From: Tyzzerella sp. UBA1042
GTDB lineage: Bacteria; Bacillota; Clostridia; Lachnospirales; Anaerotignaceae
Assembly: GCA_002316675.1 (NCBI GenBank)
Contig: DCDZ01000066.1
Span: 1 to 50,130, forward strand
Length of the DNA stretch: 50,130 nucleotides
Reading direction: 5' to 3'
This document shows positions 24,937 to 32,433 of the stretch, one piece after another (within the stretch, counting starts at the first letter, position 1; every line of letters begins with the position of its first letter). Below the pieces are notes generated by a model. The model saw only the letters and a program-made list of their open reading frames with translations, did not search any database and had not been told where the DNA came from. The position numbers were made by a program, and so were the translations under genes.

Positions 24937-24974
24937 CACAAAGTTAGTTTATACTAACTTTGTGTGCCTGTCAA
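24937..24974 (-). promoter_or_regulatory. fur-like promoter overlapped by operator C
   Basis: TTGACA (24969-24974) and TAAACT (24946-24951) are 17 bases apart on the minus strand. The operator is a 12-bp perfect inverted repeat, CACAAAGTTAGT (24937-24948) and ACTAACTTTGTG (24953-24964), around TTAT. Its core GTTAGTTTATACTAAC (24943-24958) is the strongest copy of the island element. It spans the -10 and half of the spacer, so the gene is probably autorepressed. Confidence 0.75.
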
Positions 24975-25022
24975 TAAAAAGCTACAATTTTCTGCAAGAA
25001 TATGGCAGTCATCTTCCTTAAA

Positions 25023-25046
25023 AAAGGATGGGCCTTTCCTTGGACT
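25023..25046 (-). terminator. Possible terminator of the second ABC pair
   Basis: On the minus strand AAGGA and TCCTT form a short hairpin followed by six Ts, about 75 bp past the ABC stop. The stem is only five pairs, so the call is weak. Confidence 0.4.
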
Positions 25047-25119
25047 TTATGCCGAAATTTTAATTGTAACCCTCATTTGTACAGCAGGGAAGGCAGACCG
25101 CTTTTTCGATATCTAAAAA

Positions 25120-26871
25120 TTATTCCCCTATCTTCCGATTCCATCCCCTGCTCTTCTCTCTGGTGTCCACGAAGGAATGGTAAATTCCCTTTTGCTCCAT
25201 AAGCGTTGTATGGGTTCCCTGTTCCGCAATGCAACCGTCGGCAATCACTAAAATTTCATCTGCATTGCGTATGGTGTTCAAACGATGGGCAATGACAAGG
25301 AGGGTTTTGCCTTTGCAAAGGGCGCTGATAGCCTGCTGAATATAGCTTTCATTGTCCGCATCCACACTGGCCGTTGCTTCATCCAAAATAACAATGGGCG
25401 CATCCTTCAATATACAACGGGCAATGGAAATACGCTGTTTTTCTCCCCCGGACAGAGAGGCACCGCCCTCACCGATGATGGTGTCAAAGCCCTCCGGCAA
25501 GGCCATAATAAACTCATAGCAGCGAGCTTTTTTTGCCGCCTCCACCACCTCGTCGCGGGTGGCTGTGGGCCTGCCCATACTGATATTATGATAAATTGTA
25601 TCTTGAAACAAATAGACCCTCTGAAAAACCATGCTGATATGATTCATCAATTCAGACAAGGGAACCTCTCGAATATCTTTCCCCCGAATCAAAACCTGCC
25701 CGGACTTCACATCCCAAAATCTTGTCAGCAAATTGGCAATGGTGGATTTTCCTCCGCCGGAAGGCCCTACCAATGCCAGCATTTGATTTTTGGGAAGACC
25801 GAAAGAAACATCGTGCAGCACTTCTTTCTCTCCGTAAGCAAAGCTTACATTTTTGAATTCTACCTCAGGTGCCGTTGTGACTTCCGGTATTCGCCCTGTC
25901 CCCTGATCCGGCAATTCCTTTTCTCCAAATACTGCCTCTATACGATCCATGCAGCTATTCATGACTGTTAGCCTTGCACTTTGTCCGTATAATGCCTTCA
26001 TGGGGCCAAATAATTCAAACACAAACAGCATAATGCCAAGCAAATATAGGACCTCCAAAAGCCCTTTTGCATTCAAATAAAAAGACACCGCAACAATCAA
26101 TGTTGCACCCAAGCCTAGGGCATAATGCATCCTTCTTTGCCATGGGCTGTGCTGCATCTCAAACATAATGCTGGTTTCACAGGTTTTTCTGAAATTATCG
26201 GAAAGATCCTTCGATTTCTCTCCTAACAGGTTATATGTCTTTATAATTCCAATGCCCTCGGTAAAATCAAGCACAGCCTCTGTTAAATTTTCGCTCTGCG
26301 CCTGTCTGATGTCAGAGTCATGCATAGCTTCCTTTCTCATGCCAACGCCAATCCAAACAATAATTGCAGTTACAGCAATGGCCGCAAGCCCTAGCCAAAT
26401 ATTGAAAAACAGCATAAAAATAATCATAATTCCTTGGGCAAAAATATAACTCATCATATCTGCCAAGACCATCATGCAATGTTCTTCAATAAATACCATA
26501 TCCGTAGATAAAACGGAGCTGATTTTACCGATATTCCCCTCAGTAAAATAACCCATAGGCATTTTACGCAGGTGTGCCCCCAGTTCCATTCTTTTTTCTG
26601 CAAAAATCATATATCCCGCAGCCGACTGAAGACGATCAGCAATATTTTGAAACAACGCTTGAAGTAAAACACAAATAAGCAGTGCCGCACCCACCCACAA
26701 GCAGGCTTTGGCTGTCATTGTTCCTGCAAGGAAGGATGTCAAAGTTACAAAGGCAAGCATAATCGGTGCCTTGGCAAGTAAAGATTTCAAAAAAGAAAAA
26801 AGAAGAGCCACCAGAATTCTGCCCTTATATTTCTCCGATACATCAAAAATACGTTTCATTAAGCCTGCCAT
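25120..26871 (-). CDS. Half ABC transporter (YbtQ/IrtB-like), second pair
   Basis: The 583-residue protein has an exporter-fold membrane domain (about 1-320) and an ATPase domain with Walker A GPSGGGKST, signature LSGGEKQRISIARC and Walker B IVILDEATASVDADN. It overlaps the upstream half transporter by 13 bp, and the two should form a heterodimer. It is a paralogue of the 13-17 kb pair, not a copy: motif residues and loops differ throughout. The separate promoter region and the same operator type suggest a related substrate handled under the same signal. Confidence 0.83.
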   Translation of the reverse strand: MAGLMKRIFDVSEKYKGRILVALLFSFLKSLLAKAPIMLAFVTLTSFLAGTMTAKACLWVGAALLICVLLQALFQNIADRLQSAAGYMIFAEKRMELGAHLRKMPMGYFTEGNIGKISSVLSTDMVFIEEHCMMVLADMMSYIFAQGIMIIFMLFFNIWLGLAAIAVTAIIVWIGVGMRKEAMHDSDIRQAQSENLTEAVLDFTEGIGIIKTYNLLGEKSKDLSDNFRKTCETSIMFEMQHSPWQRRMHYALGLGATLIVAVSFYLNAKGLLEVLYLLGIMLFVFELFGPMKALYGQSARLTVMNSCMDRIEAVFGEKELPDQGTGRIPEVTTAPEVEFKNVSFAYGEKEVLHDVSFGLPKNQMLALVGPSGGGKSTIANLLTRFWDVKSGQVLIRGKDIREVPLSELMNHISMVFQRVYLFQDTIYHNISMGRPTATRDEVVEAAKKARCYEFIMALPEGFDTIIGEGGASLSGGEKQRISIARCILKDAPIVILDEATASVDADNESYIQQAISALCKGKTLLVIAHRLNTIRNADEILVIADGCIAEQGTHTTLMEQKGIYHSFVDTREKSRGWNRKIGE

Positions 26872-28634
26872 GCACTTTCAACTCCTTTCTGTGCTGTAGC
26901 ATCTTGTGTGCTGACACTCCACGCAGTGCTCTCCAGAGATGCCTGCCATAATTTCTGATAACTCTGGCAGGTTTTTATCAGATATTCATGTGTTCCCACA
27001 GCGGCAAGCCTGCCCTTTTCCAACACACAAATTTGATCCGCTTCCATGATAGATTGCAGTCTATGGGCAATCACAATAACCGTTTTCCCATGAATCACCT
27101 GGGCAATGGCTTGGTTCATTTTTTCTTCGTTTTCCGGGTCCATAAAGGCGGTGGCTTCATCTAAAACTACAATGGGCGCATTCTTCAAAATTGCCCTTGC
27201 CAATGAAATGCGCTGCCGTTCGCCGCCGGAAAGCTGTTTTCCACCATCTCCCGCCATGGTATATATTCCTTTTTCCAAGCGTGTAAAAAATTCATTGCAT
27301 TGAGCCTTTTCCGCCGCAGCCAAAACCTCTGCATCCGTAGCGGAAAGGCACCCAAGGCGAATGTTCTCCATTAACGTTATGTTAAATAAATATTGCTCTT
27401 GGGAAACATAAGAGATTTCTTGATTCAATGCTTCAAGGCTCATTTCACGTACATCCTGCCCGCCAATTTTAACGGCACCCTCTTTCACATCATAAAAATG
27501 TACCAGAAGCTTTGCTAAGGTGGATTTACCACTGCCGGATTCTCCCACCAACGCAGTCAGCGTACCCGGCTCCGCTTCAAAAGAAATATTGTGAAGCACT
27601 GCTTCGTCCTCGTAGGCAAACCCCACATTTTCAAAAGAGACCTTGTGGTTTTTACCATGAAAACCATCCTCAGTTTGGCATAGGGGCGGTTGATTCAACA
27701 TTTTTTCAAGGCTTTCGATTTTATAATTTATCTGGGGCATTGTAGACATAAAGCCCACTGCTCGCAAAAGGGGTACTCCAATGCCAAAGGACATACATAA
27801 TACCAGAACAAGATCGGCCAATGTGGACATTCCCTGCAAAACAAAATAAGCCCCCACAGGGAGAGTAAAAAGAGCAACACAAGGCAAAAAACTGCTGTAT
27901 ATCGCCATCCATGGCCAGCATACCCGATACCAGTCCAAGGTGAAATCCCGGTAAGTATGAATATCCTTTTCAAAACGGCGATAGGACTCCCCGTCTCTGT
28001 TAAAAACCTTTACAACCTCCATGCCATTTATGTATTCCACAATGGTATTATTCATTTTTTGCGCCGCACCAAAATAAATTTCCATCTTGCTCATGCCGCT
28101 GCGATACATGATTACCATGGAAAGCATTCCCAAGGGCAATGCACACAAAGACAGCAATGCCAGCTTCCAATCCGCAAAAAACATAGCAATGTATACAAAC
28201 ACCGGAACGGCAATATTTGCAATCCCCTCGGGCAAGGCATGGGCGAGGAGCAGTTCGATGGATTCAATATCATCAATAAACATCTTTTTAATTGTGCCGA
28301 TTCCTTTTTCCTGAATGGTGCCCAAGGGCTGCCTTTCCATTTTTCGTTGCAAAGAAATCCTTATATTTTCCAGCGTATGATATGCGGATTTATGGGAAAG
28401 GGTAAGACCATGAACATAAAAAACCGCATACCCCACTGCGCATAGTGCAATGAGAAAAATTCTGAAAAAAATGCCGTTTCTATGCAGCGTGTCATGATTG
28501 AGCAGGGGTGAAATCATTTGATATACCAACCAGAACGGTACTACATTGAAGGCCACACCCAAAAGCATAAAAACAATTGCCCGATAGGTTGTTGTGCGAT
28601 ACGTCCCAGTATATTCCAAAACTTTTTTAAACAC
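26859..28634 (-). CDS. Half ABC transporter (YbtP/IrtA-like), second pair
   Basis: The start is placed at GTG 28634, which has GGAGGT six bases upstream, giving 591 residues. The longer frame to 28811 merely overlaps the end of the tetR gene. The membrane domain (about 1-320) is followed by an ATPase domain with Walker A GESGSGKST, signature LSGGERQRISLARA and Walker B IVVLDEATAFMDPEN. The ATAFMDPE ending matches the YbtP/IrtA type, as in the first pair. An operator copy (28650-28665) abuts the ribosome site. The TetR gene upstream reads the same way but ends in a hairpin. Confidence 0.83.
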   Translation of the reverse strand: MFKKVLEYTGTYRTTTYRAIVFMLLGVAFNVVPFWLVYQMISPLLNHDTLHRNGIFFRIFLIALCAVGYAVFYVHGLTLSHKSAYHTLENIRISLQRKMERQPLGTIQEKGIGTIKKMFIDDIESIELLLAHALPEGIANIAVPVFVYIAMFFADWKLALLSLCALPLGMLSMVIMYRSGMSKMEIYFGAAQKMNNTIVEYINGMEVVKVFNRDGESYRRFEKDIHTYRDFTLDWYRVCWPWMAIYSSFLPCVALFTLPVGAYFVLQGMSTLADLVLVLCMSFGIGVPLLRAVGFMSTMPQINYKIESLEKMLNQPPLCQTEDGFHGKNHKVSFENVGFAYEDEAVLHNISFEAEPGTLTALVGESGSGKSTLAKLLVHFYDVKEGAVKIGGQDVREMSLEALNQEISYVSQEQYLFNITLMENIRLGCLSATDAEVLAAAEKAQCNEFFTRLEKGIYTMAGDGGKQLSGGERQRISLARAILKNAPIVVLDEATAFMDPENEEKMNQAIAQVIHGKTVIVIAHRLQSIMEADQICVLEKGRLAAVGTHEYLIKTCQSYQKLWQASLESTAWSVSTQDATAQKGVESAWQA

Positions 28635-28647
28635 GTAAATACCTCCT

Positions 28648-28676
28648 TTGTTAGCGACAACTAACTTAATGTCCAA
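28648..28676 (-). promoter_or_regulatory. Operator B with promoter-like hexamers before the second ABC pair
   Basis: The inverted repeat GTTAGCGACAACTAAC (28650-28665) lies between TTGGAC (28671-28676) and TAACAA (28648-28653), 17 bases apart on the minus strand. This is the same layout as at the ECF promoter. The implied start would fall inside the ribosome site (28641-28646). Either the real promoter is elsewhere, or the mRNA is nearly leaderless. The operator call is firmer than the promoter call. Confidence 0.55.
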
Positions 28677-28677
28677 C

Positions 28678-28699
28678 AAAAGGCCTTCTCTAGGAAGGC
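28678..28699 (-). terminator. Terminator of the tetR gene
   Basis: GCCTTC (28683-28688) pairs with GAAGGC (28694-28699), with a short T-run on the minus strand. The hairpin overlaps the last codons of tetR. It separates tetR from the ABC pair, perhaps incompletely. Confidence 0.55.
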
Positions 28700-29325
28700 G
28701 TCCTGTGGGAATCTGTAAAACCAATGGCACAATACCAGTCAAACAGATCACAAATGTACGTATTATGCTTTTCAATTTCATCCCAAGTGAACCCGTGAAT
28801 GAAAGGCTCAAAAATAGTGGTCCAAAAAGCCGTAAGCATAATATGCAGTTCTAATTTTGATATTTCCTTTTTTGTCAAGCCTCTCCGGTAAGCTTCTTCG
28901 TAATAATGATAACTTTCGTCCATCATCCTCCGCACCCAATGATGCTGAAAGTCTGCATAGCGGGTTCCTTGCGATCCCCTTAACAGCAATACAAAGTCGT
29001 CGTAACGCTCATAAAGAAATTGAAACCATTGCAGCATATACGTTTTGTCCATATTCCATGACTCTATCAACATTTCATTTGTAAGATCCACAGGATTCCT
29101 GATGCTCTTTTCCGCTATATAATCTTCAAGATCAGCAACCGTATCTGACACAATGGCAGAAAACAGGGCTTCTTTTCCCCGATAGCGCTTATACAGAGCT
29201 CCCGTGGTGACCTCCGCTTTTTGGCAAATTTCCTTTAAAGAGGCACCAGAAAATCCTTTCTCCAAAAATTCTTCTTTCGCACTTTTCAGGATACGAGGAT
29301 CAATGGACTTATCCGGTTTTGCCAT
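28690..29325 (-). CDS. TetR-family transcriptional regulator
   Basis: The 211-residue protein has an N-terminal TetR helix-turn-helix (about 10-56: ILKSAKEEFLEKGFSGASLKEICQKAEVTTGALYKRYRGKEALF) and a helical ligand-binding domain typical of this fold. A long near-palindrome covers its upstream region and probably mediates autorepression. It precedes the second ABC pair in the same direction, so it may also govern that pair by readthrough, in addition to the GTTAG-type operator found there. The ligand is unknown. Confidence 0.88.
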   Translation of the reverse strand: MAKPDKSIDPRILKSAKEEFLEKGFSGASLKEICQKAEVTTGALYKRYRGKEALFSAIVSDTVADLEDYIAEKSIRNPVDLTNEMLIESWNMDKTYMLQWFQFLYERYDDFVLLLRGSQGTRYADFQHHWVRRMMDESYHYYEEAYRRGLTKKEISKLELHIMLTAFWTTIFEPFIHGFTWDEIEKHNTYICDLFDWYCAIGFTDSHRTPS

Positions 29326-29348
29326 GATTTTCCTCTTTTCTTATATAT

Positions 29349-29380
29349 TGATAATTTGATTATCGATAACTTAATTATCA
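29349..29380. promoter_or_regulatory. Probable TetR operator
   Basis: A 32-bp near-palindrome has 13 of 16 positions symmetric: TGATAATT at the left edge, AATTATCA at the right edge, and TTATCGATAA in the centre. It lies 24 bp upstream of the tetR start codon. The size and position fit a TetR-type operator bound by one or two dimers. Confidence 0.6.
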
Positions 29381-29440
29381 TTTTATCCCAAAAATTTTTC
29401 TGTGTCAAGAAGCTCCCGCAAATTTTATTTTTAATATACA

Positions 29441-29469
29441 AAAAGCCCCGACAATACTGTCGGAGCTTT
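29441..29469 (-). terminator. Terminator of the TRAP operon
   Basis: AAAGCCCCGACA pairs with TGTCGGAGCTTT around ATAC with one mismatched pair. The minus strand ends in a T-run. It lies 20 bp past the dctM stop. Confidence 0.85.
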
Positions 29470-29486
29470 CGCTCTAAAGTGAAGCA

Positions 29487-30749
29487 TTAAATGATTACAC
29501 CCGGAATGAAAACAGGAACAAATACAATCAAAAAGAAGATGATAATTAATCCTAGTAAATACGGAAGAACGGCCTTTGCAATCTTTTCTATAGGCATTCC
29601 CGTAATACTGGAGGCCACAAATAAGTTAATGGCAACCGGCGGCGTAATCATACCAATGGCAATACCAACGGTAAAAAGTATGCCAAAATGGATCAAGTTT
29701 ACATCCAAAGCCTTCATCAGCGGTAAAAATACGGGTGTCAAAATAATAACCGCCGAGGATGTTTCCATAAATATCCCTGCAATTAAAATAATTACAGACA
29801 CCAAAAGCAAAATAATAAATTTATTGCTGGATACCGAAAGTACCGCCATAGCAATGGTTTCAGGTATTCTCCAGTTTGCCAATACCCATCCAAAAACACC
29901 GCTACATCCAATAATAATCATAATAATTGCCGAGGTTTTTACACTGCCCACCATAATGCCATACAAAGATTTTAAGGTCAAATCTTTATATACAAAAGCG
30001 GACACGATTAAGGAATACACAACGGCTACAACTGCCGCCTCCGAAGGTGTGAAATACCCGGAAAAAATGCCGCCCAAAATAATCAAAGGCATCAACAAAC
30101 CCCAGATAGACCTTTTTAAGGTTTCCCAAACATTTTTAAAGGAAAAAGGCGTTCCCTTCGGATAATCAAATTTATATGCCTGCCTTAAGGAAATAGCAAT
30201 AAGCACCAAACCCATTAAGGTACCGGGTAAAAAGCCGTTTTGAAACAGCTTTGTCACACTCTGCTCCGCAACAACGGCATATAAAACCATGGGTACTGAA
30301 GGCGGAATAACAACGCCAATGGTTCCTGCAGAAGCGATTAAGGCCGCCGATGATTCTGCCCGATAGCCTCTTTTCTTCAGTTCCGGAATCAAGGTTGCGC
30401 CAACTGCCGCTGTGGTTGCGGCTCCTGAGCCTGAAATGGCCGCAAAAAACATACCGGCAACAACGGAAACAATGGAAAGGCCTCCTCGAATCCCACCAAC
30501 CAAGGATTCTGCAAAAGCAACCAACCGCTTGCTGATTGCGCCGCTGGCCAAAAGATCTCCGGCAAAAATGAAAAACGGAATGGCAATCAGCGAAAAAGAA
30601 TCAGAGGCAGCAAACATTCTTTGCACAACAACCAACCTGTCAACCCCGCCTGCAAAAAGGACTGCCACTGCCGCAAGGCCTATGGAAAACGCAACAGGAA
30701 CACCAATGATCAAGCATAAAAGAAATACACCAAATAATACAACGCTCAT
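29487..30749 (-). CDS. dctM: TRAP transporter large permease, DctM family
   Basis: The 420-residue membrane protein has about 12 helices and the repeated DctM-type glycine-rich segments (for example GSGAATTAAVGATLIPELKKRGY near 110-130 and the GMITPPVAINLFVASSITGMP segment near 365-385). It is the ion-coupled channel subunit of a tripartite ATP-independent transporter. The start codon overlaps the dctQ stop by four bases (ATGA). With DctQ and DctP it forms a complete importer, probably for an organic acid. Confidence 0.93.
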   Translation of the reverse strand: MSVVLFGVFLLCLIIGVPVAFSIGLAAVAVLFAGGVDRLVVVQRMFAASDSFSLIAIPFFIFAGDLLASGAISKRLVAFAESLVGGIRGGLSIVSVVAGMFFAAISGSGAATTAAVGATLIPELKKRGYRAESSAALIASAGTIGVVIPPSVPMVLYAVVAEQSVTKLFQNGFLPGTLMGLVLIAISLRQAYKFDYPKGTPFSFKNVWETLKRSIWGLLMPLIILGGIFSGYFTPSEAAVVAVVYSLIVSAFVYKDLTLKSLYGIMVGSVKTSAIIMIIIGCSGVFGWVLANWRIPETIAMAVLSVSSNKFIILLLVSVIILIAGIFMETSSAVIILTPVFLPLMKALDVNLIHFGILFTVGIAIGMITPPVAINLFVASSITGMPIEKIAKAVLPYLLGLIIIFFLIVFVPVFIPGVII

Positions 30750-31240
30750 TCTGCTTCCGCCCCCTTTCCAAAAAGCTCACTCAAAATAGCATCAATGACA
30801 TGAAACTCCATAATGCCGCATCCAAGGGGAATTGCTAGATACATATATTTCATAGGAATATGCAGTGCAGCTGACTTTTGTACGCCCATCATTCCCATAT
30901 AGCGAATTCCATGATAAATAGCCAATCCGAAAAAAACACCGCACAGCACATGAACTAAAATTTTTGCGAATTTTTTCAGGCCTGATGGCAACAGGCCCTG
31001 CACAAATAAAACCGCAATATTGCTGCCTGTTTTATAAACACACCCTGCCCCCAGCAAGGAAGCCCAGATTAGGAAATACCTTGCAAGCTCCTCACTCCAA
31101 GACAAAGCCGTAAAAAATACGCGACAGACAATTTGAACAGACGTTGTAACTACCATTGCGCCCAAAAGGGCTACACAAATTGTCAAACAAAGTTTGTTTA
31201 TGGTATTACTTAGTTTTCTAAAAAATGTTATGACTGACAT
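30746..31240 (-). CDS. dctQ: TRAP transporter small permease, DctQ family
   Basis: The 164-residue protein has four membrane helices and the typical central motif FTALSWSEELARYFLIWASLLGAG (about 47-70), where the SWSEEL-R segment defines the family. It joins DctM to make the membrane complex that receives substrate from DctP. It lies 32 bp after dctP, with overlapping stop and start codons to dctM. Confidence 0.92.
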   Translation of the reverse strand: MSVITFFRKLSNTINKLCLTICVALLGAMVVTTSVQIVCRVFFTALSWSEELARYFLIWASLLGAGCVYKTGSNIAVLFVQGLLPSGLKKFAKILVHVLCGVFFGLAIYHGIRYMGMMGVQKSAALHIPMKYMYLAIPLGCGIMEFHVIDAILSELFGKGAEAE

Positions 31241-31272
31241 AAGTAGCCCTCCTCAAGCACAAGCAATCGAAA

Positions 31273-32298
31273 TTACTCGTTCACTACATCTTGAATTTCT
31301 GCAATCAAATCCGCATACTGAGCACCATACTTATCATAAGTAGGCTGCGCTGCGGCTTTAAAGGATTCAACATCGGGATCTTCAATTACCTCTACCCCAT
31401 TTGCTTTAATATCTTCCAACTGGTTTGCTTCGTTATCTGCAACCCACTGACGTTCATATTCCGCAGCCTCCTGCGCCGCTTCCTTGAAAGCCACCTGTAC
31501 ATCCTCCGGCAATGCACTGAATTTCTGCAAGCTCATGGTGATAATTGCAGAAGCATAGGCATGGCGGGTCATTGTCAAATATTTTTGAGATTCCCAAAGC
31601 TTAAAGGAGTGAATAACATTTACAGGGTTCTCCTGTCCGTCAATGGTGTGCTGCTGTAAGGCTGTCAATGCTTCCGACCAAGCCATAGGCACCGCATTTA
31701 CATCCAAGGATTCAAAGGTGGAAATATAAACCTCGTTTTCCATAACACGAACCTTCAATCCACTCACGTCAGCGGCATTGTTAATAGGCTTTGCGTTATT
31801 TGTCAAGTTTCTAAAGCCTCTTTCTGCATAAGCCAAGCCCTTCAGGTTTGCATTTTCAAATTGGTCAAGGAGGCCCTGGCCGATTTCACCATCCAATACC
31901 TTATAGGCAGAAGCGTTGTCCGGGAAGAGGAACGGCATATCCAATACGCCCATCTCTGGTACAAAGTTTACAAAAGGGCCGCTGGTAATAATACCCATAT
32001 CCAAAGTCCCCATCTGCATACTTTCCAGCATTGTTCTTTCATCTCCCAAGGAGCCGTTGGGATAAATCTCAATTACATACGCCCCATTGGTTTTTTCTGC
32101 AACCAATTCCTTGAATTTTTCCGCTGCAACCTGAAAACTATCCTGCTCGTTTACCGTAGTGCCAAGCTTAATCACTACAGGTGCTGCAGCTGCGGCATCA
32201 TCGCCCTCCACTGCTGCCGGCTGGCTTGTCCCGCCGCAGGCGGTCAAACCTACAACTATTGCGGTTGTCATAGCAACCATTGACAAAAAACGCTTCAT
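31273..32298 (-). CDS. dctP: TRAP transporter solute-binding lipoprotein, DctP family
   Basis: The 341-residue precursor has a lipoprotein signal with Cys21 in LTACGG, so it is anchored outside the membrane. The DctP fold is shown by KLGTTVNEQDSFQVAAEKF, the GDERTMLESMQMGTLDMGI segment and the GLKVRVMENEVY segment. The arginine in KVRV (about residue 187) is the family's usual carboxylate ligand, so the substrate is probably an organic acid. The neighbouring ilvD and FCD-type GntR genes make a hydroxy- or keto-acid plausible. The ribosome site is AGGAAGGGG. Confidence 0.92.
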   Translation of the reverse strand: MKRFLSMVAMTTAIVVGLTACGGTSQPAAVEGDDAAAAAPVVIKLGTTVNEQDSFQVAAEKFKELVAEKTNGAYVIEIYPNGSLGDERTMLESMQMGTLDMGIITSGPFVNFVPEMGVLDMPFLFPDNASAYKVLDGEIGQGLLDQFENANLKGLAYAERGFRNLTNNAKPINNAADVSGLKVRVMENEVYISTFESLDVNAVPMAWSEALTALQQHTIDGQENPVNVIHSFKLWESQKYLTMTRHAYASAIITMSLQKFSALPEDVQVAFKEAAQEAAEYERQWVADNEANQLEDIKANGVEVIEDPDVESFKAAAQPTYDKYGAQYADLIAEIQDVVNE

Positions 32299-32338
32299 AC
32301 TATTACCCCTTCCTAGATAAATATGTAGTTAACTAAAA

Positions 32339-32384
32339 CCTTCCGTTTTCCGCTCTTTTGAAAACAAAGCATTTCAACGGAAGG
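32339..32384 (-). terminator. Possible terminator between ilvD and dctP
   Basis: CCTTCCGTT (32339-32347) pairs with AACGGAAGG (32376-32384) around a 28-base loop. The loop can form an inner TTTTC/GAAAA stem. On the minus strand TTTTAGTT follows. It may partly separate ilvD from the TRAP genes. I saw no obvious promoter for dctP here. Confidence 0.5.
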
Positions 32385-32433
32385 CAAAACACACTGCTGT
32401 TTATGGGCTAATCACGAACCCTGCACCATGAAA

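Noticed and set aside
28634..28811. Upstream extension of the second ABC half transporter
   Set aside because: The extension overlaps tetR, crosses its terminator and the operator, and lacks a ribosome site, while the GTG at 28634 has an excellent one.
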